From: Streptantibioticus silvisoli
GTDB taxonomy: Bacteria > Actinomycetota > Actinomycetes > Streptomycetales > Streptomycetaceae
DNA: 32,177 bases
Direction of reading: 5' to 3'
Assembly (NCBI RefSeq): GCF_027947535.2
Contig: NZ_JAAGKO020000072.1
Location: forward strand, 1 to 32,177
Below are positions 32,043 to 32,177 of this stretch, in pieces. A program made the translations under genes and the position numbers. The notes under the pieces are model-generated. The model had not been told where the DNA came from. It was given only the letters and a program-made list of their open reading frames with translations, and ran no database searches. The number at the start of each line of letters is the position of its first letter. The stretch's first letter is position 1.

Positions 32043-32132
32043 ACGACCGCCAATACGTCCACCTCCGCCCTCACTTCACCCACCCCTACGACCGCCAACG
32101 TGCCCACCTCCGCCCTCACTTCACCCACCCCC
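32043..32132. repeat. 45-bp tandem repeat near the window edge
   Basis: Two 45-bp copies (32043-32087 and 32088-32132) differ at only a few positions, and a partial copy precedes at about 32007-32036. On the plus strand the frame reads as Thr/Ser/Pro-rich, on the minus strand as Val/Gly/Glu-rich; both lack a convincing start inside the window. A C-rich run (32130-32177) closes the window. The 31683-32177 stretch upstream of the GAF regulator holds no gene I can support. Confidence 0.7.
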
Positions 32133-32177
32133 CGGTGCGCCAACCCGCCCCCCACCCCCTCCCCCCCCCCATCCCCC

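Noticed and set aside
31811-32155. Minus-strand 114-codon open frame at the right edge
   Set aside because: It is built from the 45-bp repeat, is low in complexity, and an equally open frame exists on the other strand.

Overview
The window is very GC-rich, with strong G/C third-codon bias, GTG starts, and anti-sigma-type ATPase, SpoIIE-type, LAL and DUF6343 proteins. This points to a filamentous actinomycete of the Streptomyces type. The idi, anti-sigma ATPase, enoyl-CoA hydratase and SCO6745-family genes at the left also resemble a Streptomyces chromosomal neighbourhood. I see no phage, transposase, rRNA, tRNA or CRISPR. The content is chromosomal, but the intergenic DNA is unusually rich in short tandem repeats.

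Layout. (1) 1-3.5 kb: isopentenyl-diphosphate isomerase, a convergent anti-sigma-type ATPase, an enoyl-CoA hydratase-fold protein and an SCO6745-family protein. (2) 3.9-7.6 kb, minus strand: an EamA/DMT transporter, a TauE/SafE-type permease and an ABC-F ATPase. (3) 8.1-14.6 kb, plus strand: a five-gene acyl-CoA operon (TIGR03084-type protein, carboxylase beta, biotin-bearing carboxylase alpha, acyl-CoA dehydrogenase, enoyl-CoA hydratase). It resembles leucine or acyclic-isoprenoid catabolism but has no HMG-CoA lyase here. (4) 14.9-18.3 kb: a small DUF6343 membrane protein and a large LuxR-type ATPase regulator. (5) 18.4-21.4 kb: a secreted sedolisin, then a terpene-synthase-like protein preceded by a perfect Crp-type palindrome. 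(6) 22-26.8 kb: a divergent LysE/ArgP exporter-regulator pair sharing a palindromic operator, a PAS/SpoIIE/HATPase protein with a degenerate phosphatase domain, and a Bcp-type peroxiredoxin. (7) 27.4-31.7 kb: a Tat-exported amidase, an aldehyde dehydrogenase-DUF779 pair and a GAF/winged-helix regulator.

Two themes stand out. First, two proteins keep their fold signatures but have lost catalytic residues: the terpene-synthase homologue (20420-21439) and the SpoIIE-type phosphatase domain of 23756-26179. Second, most long intergenic gaps carry their own 14-60 bp repeat family. In three cases (3851-3906, 14534-14718, 30274-30480) the repeat unit contains the last codons and stop codon of the adjacent gene, as if gene ends had been copied downstream. 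All functional calls come from motif reading alone; no database search was run.
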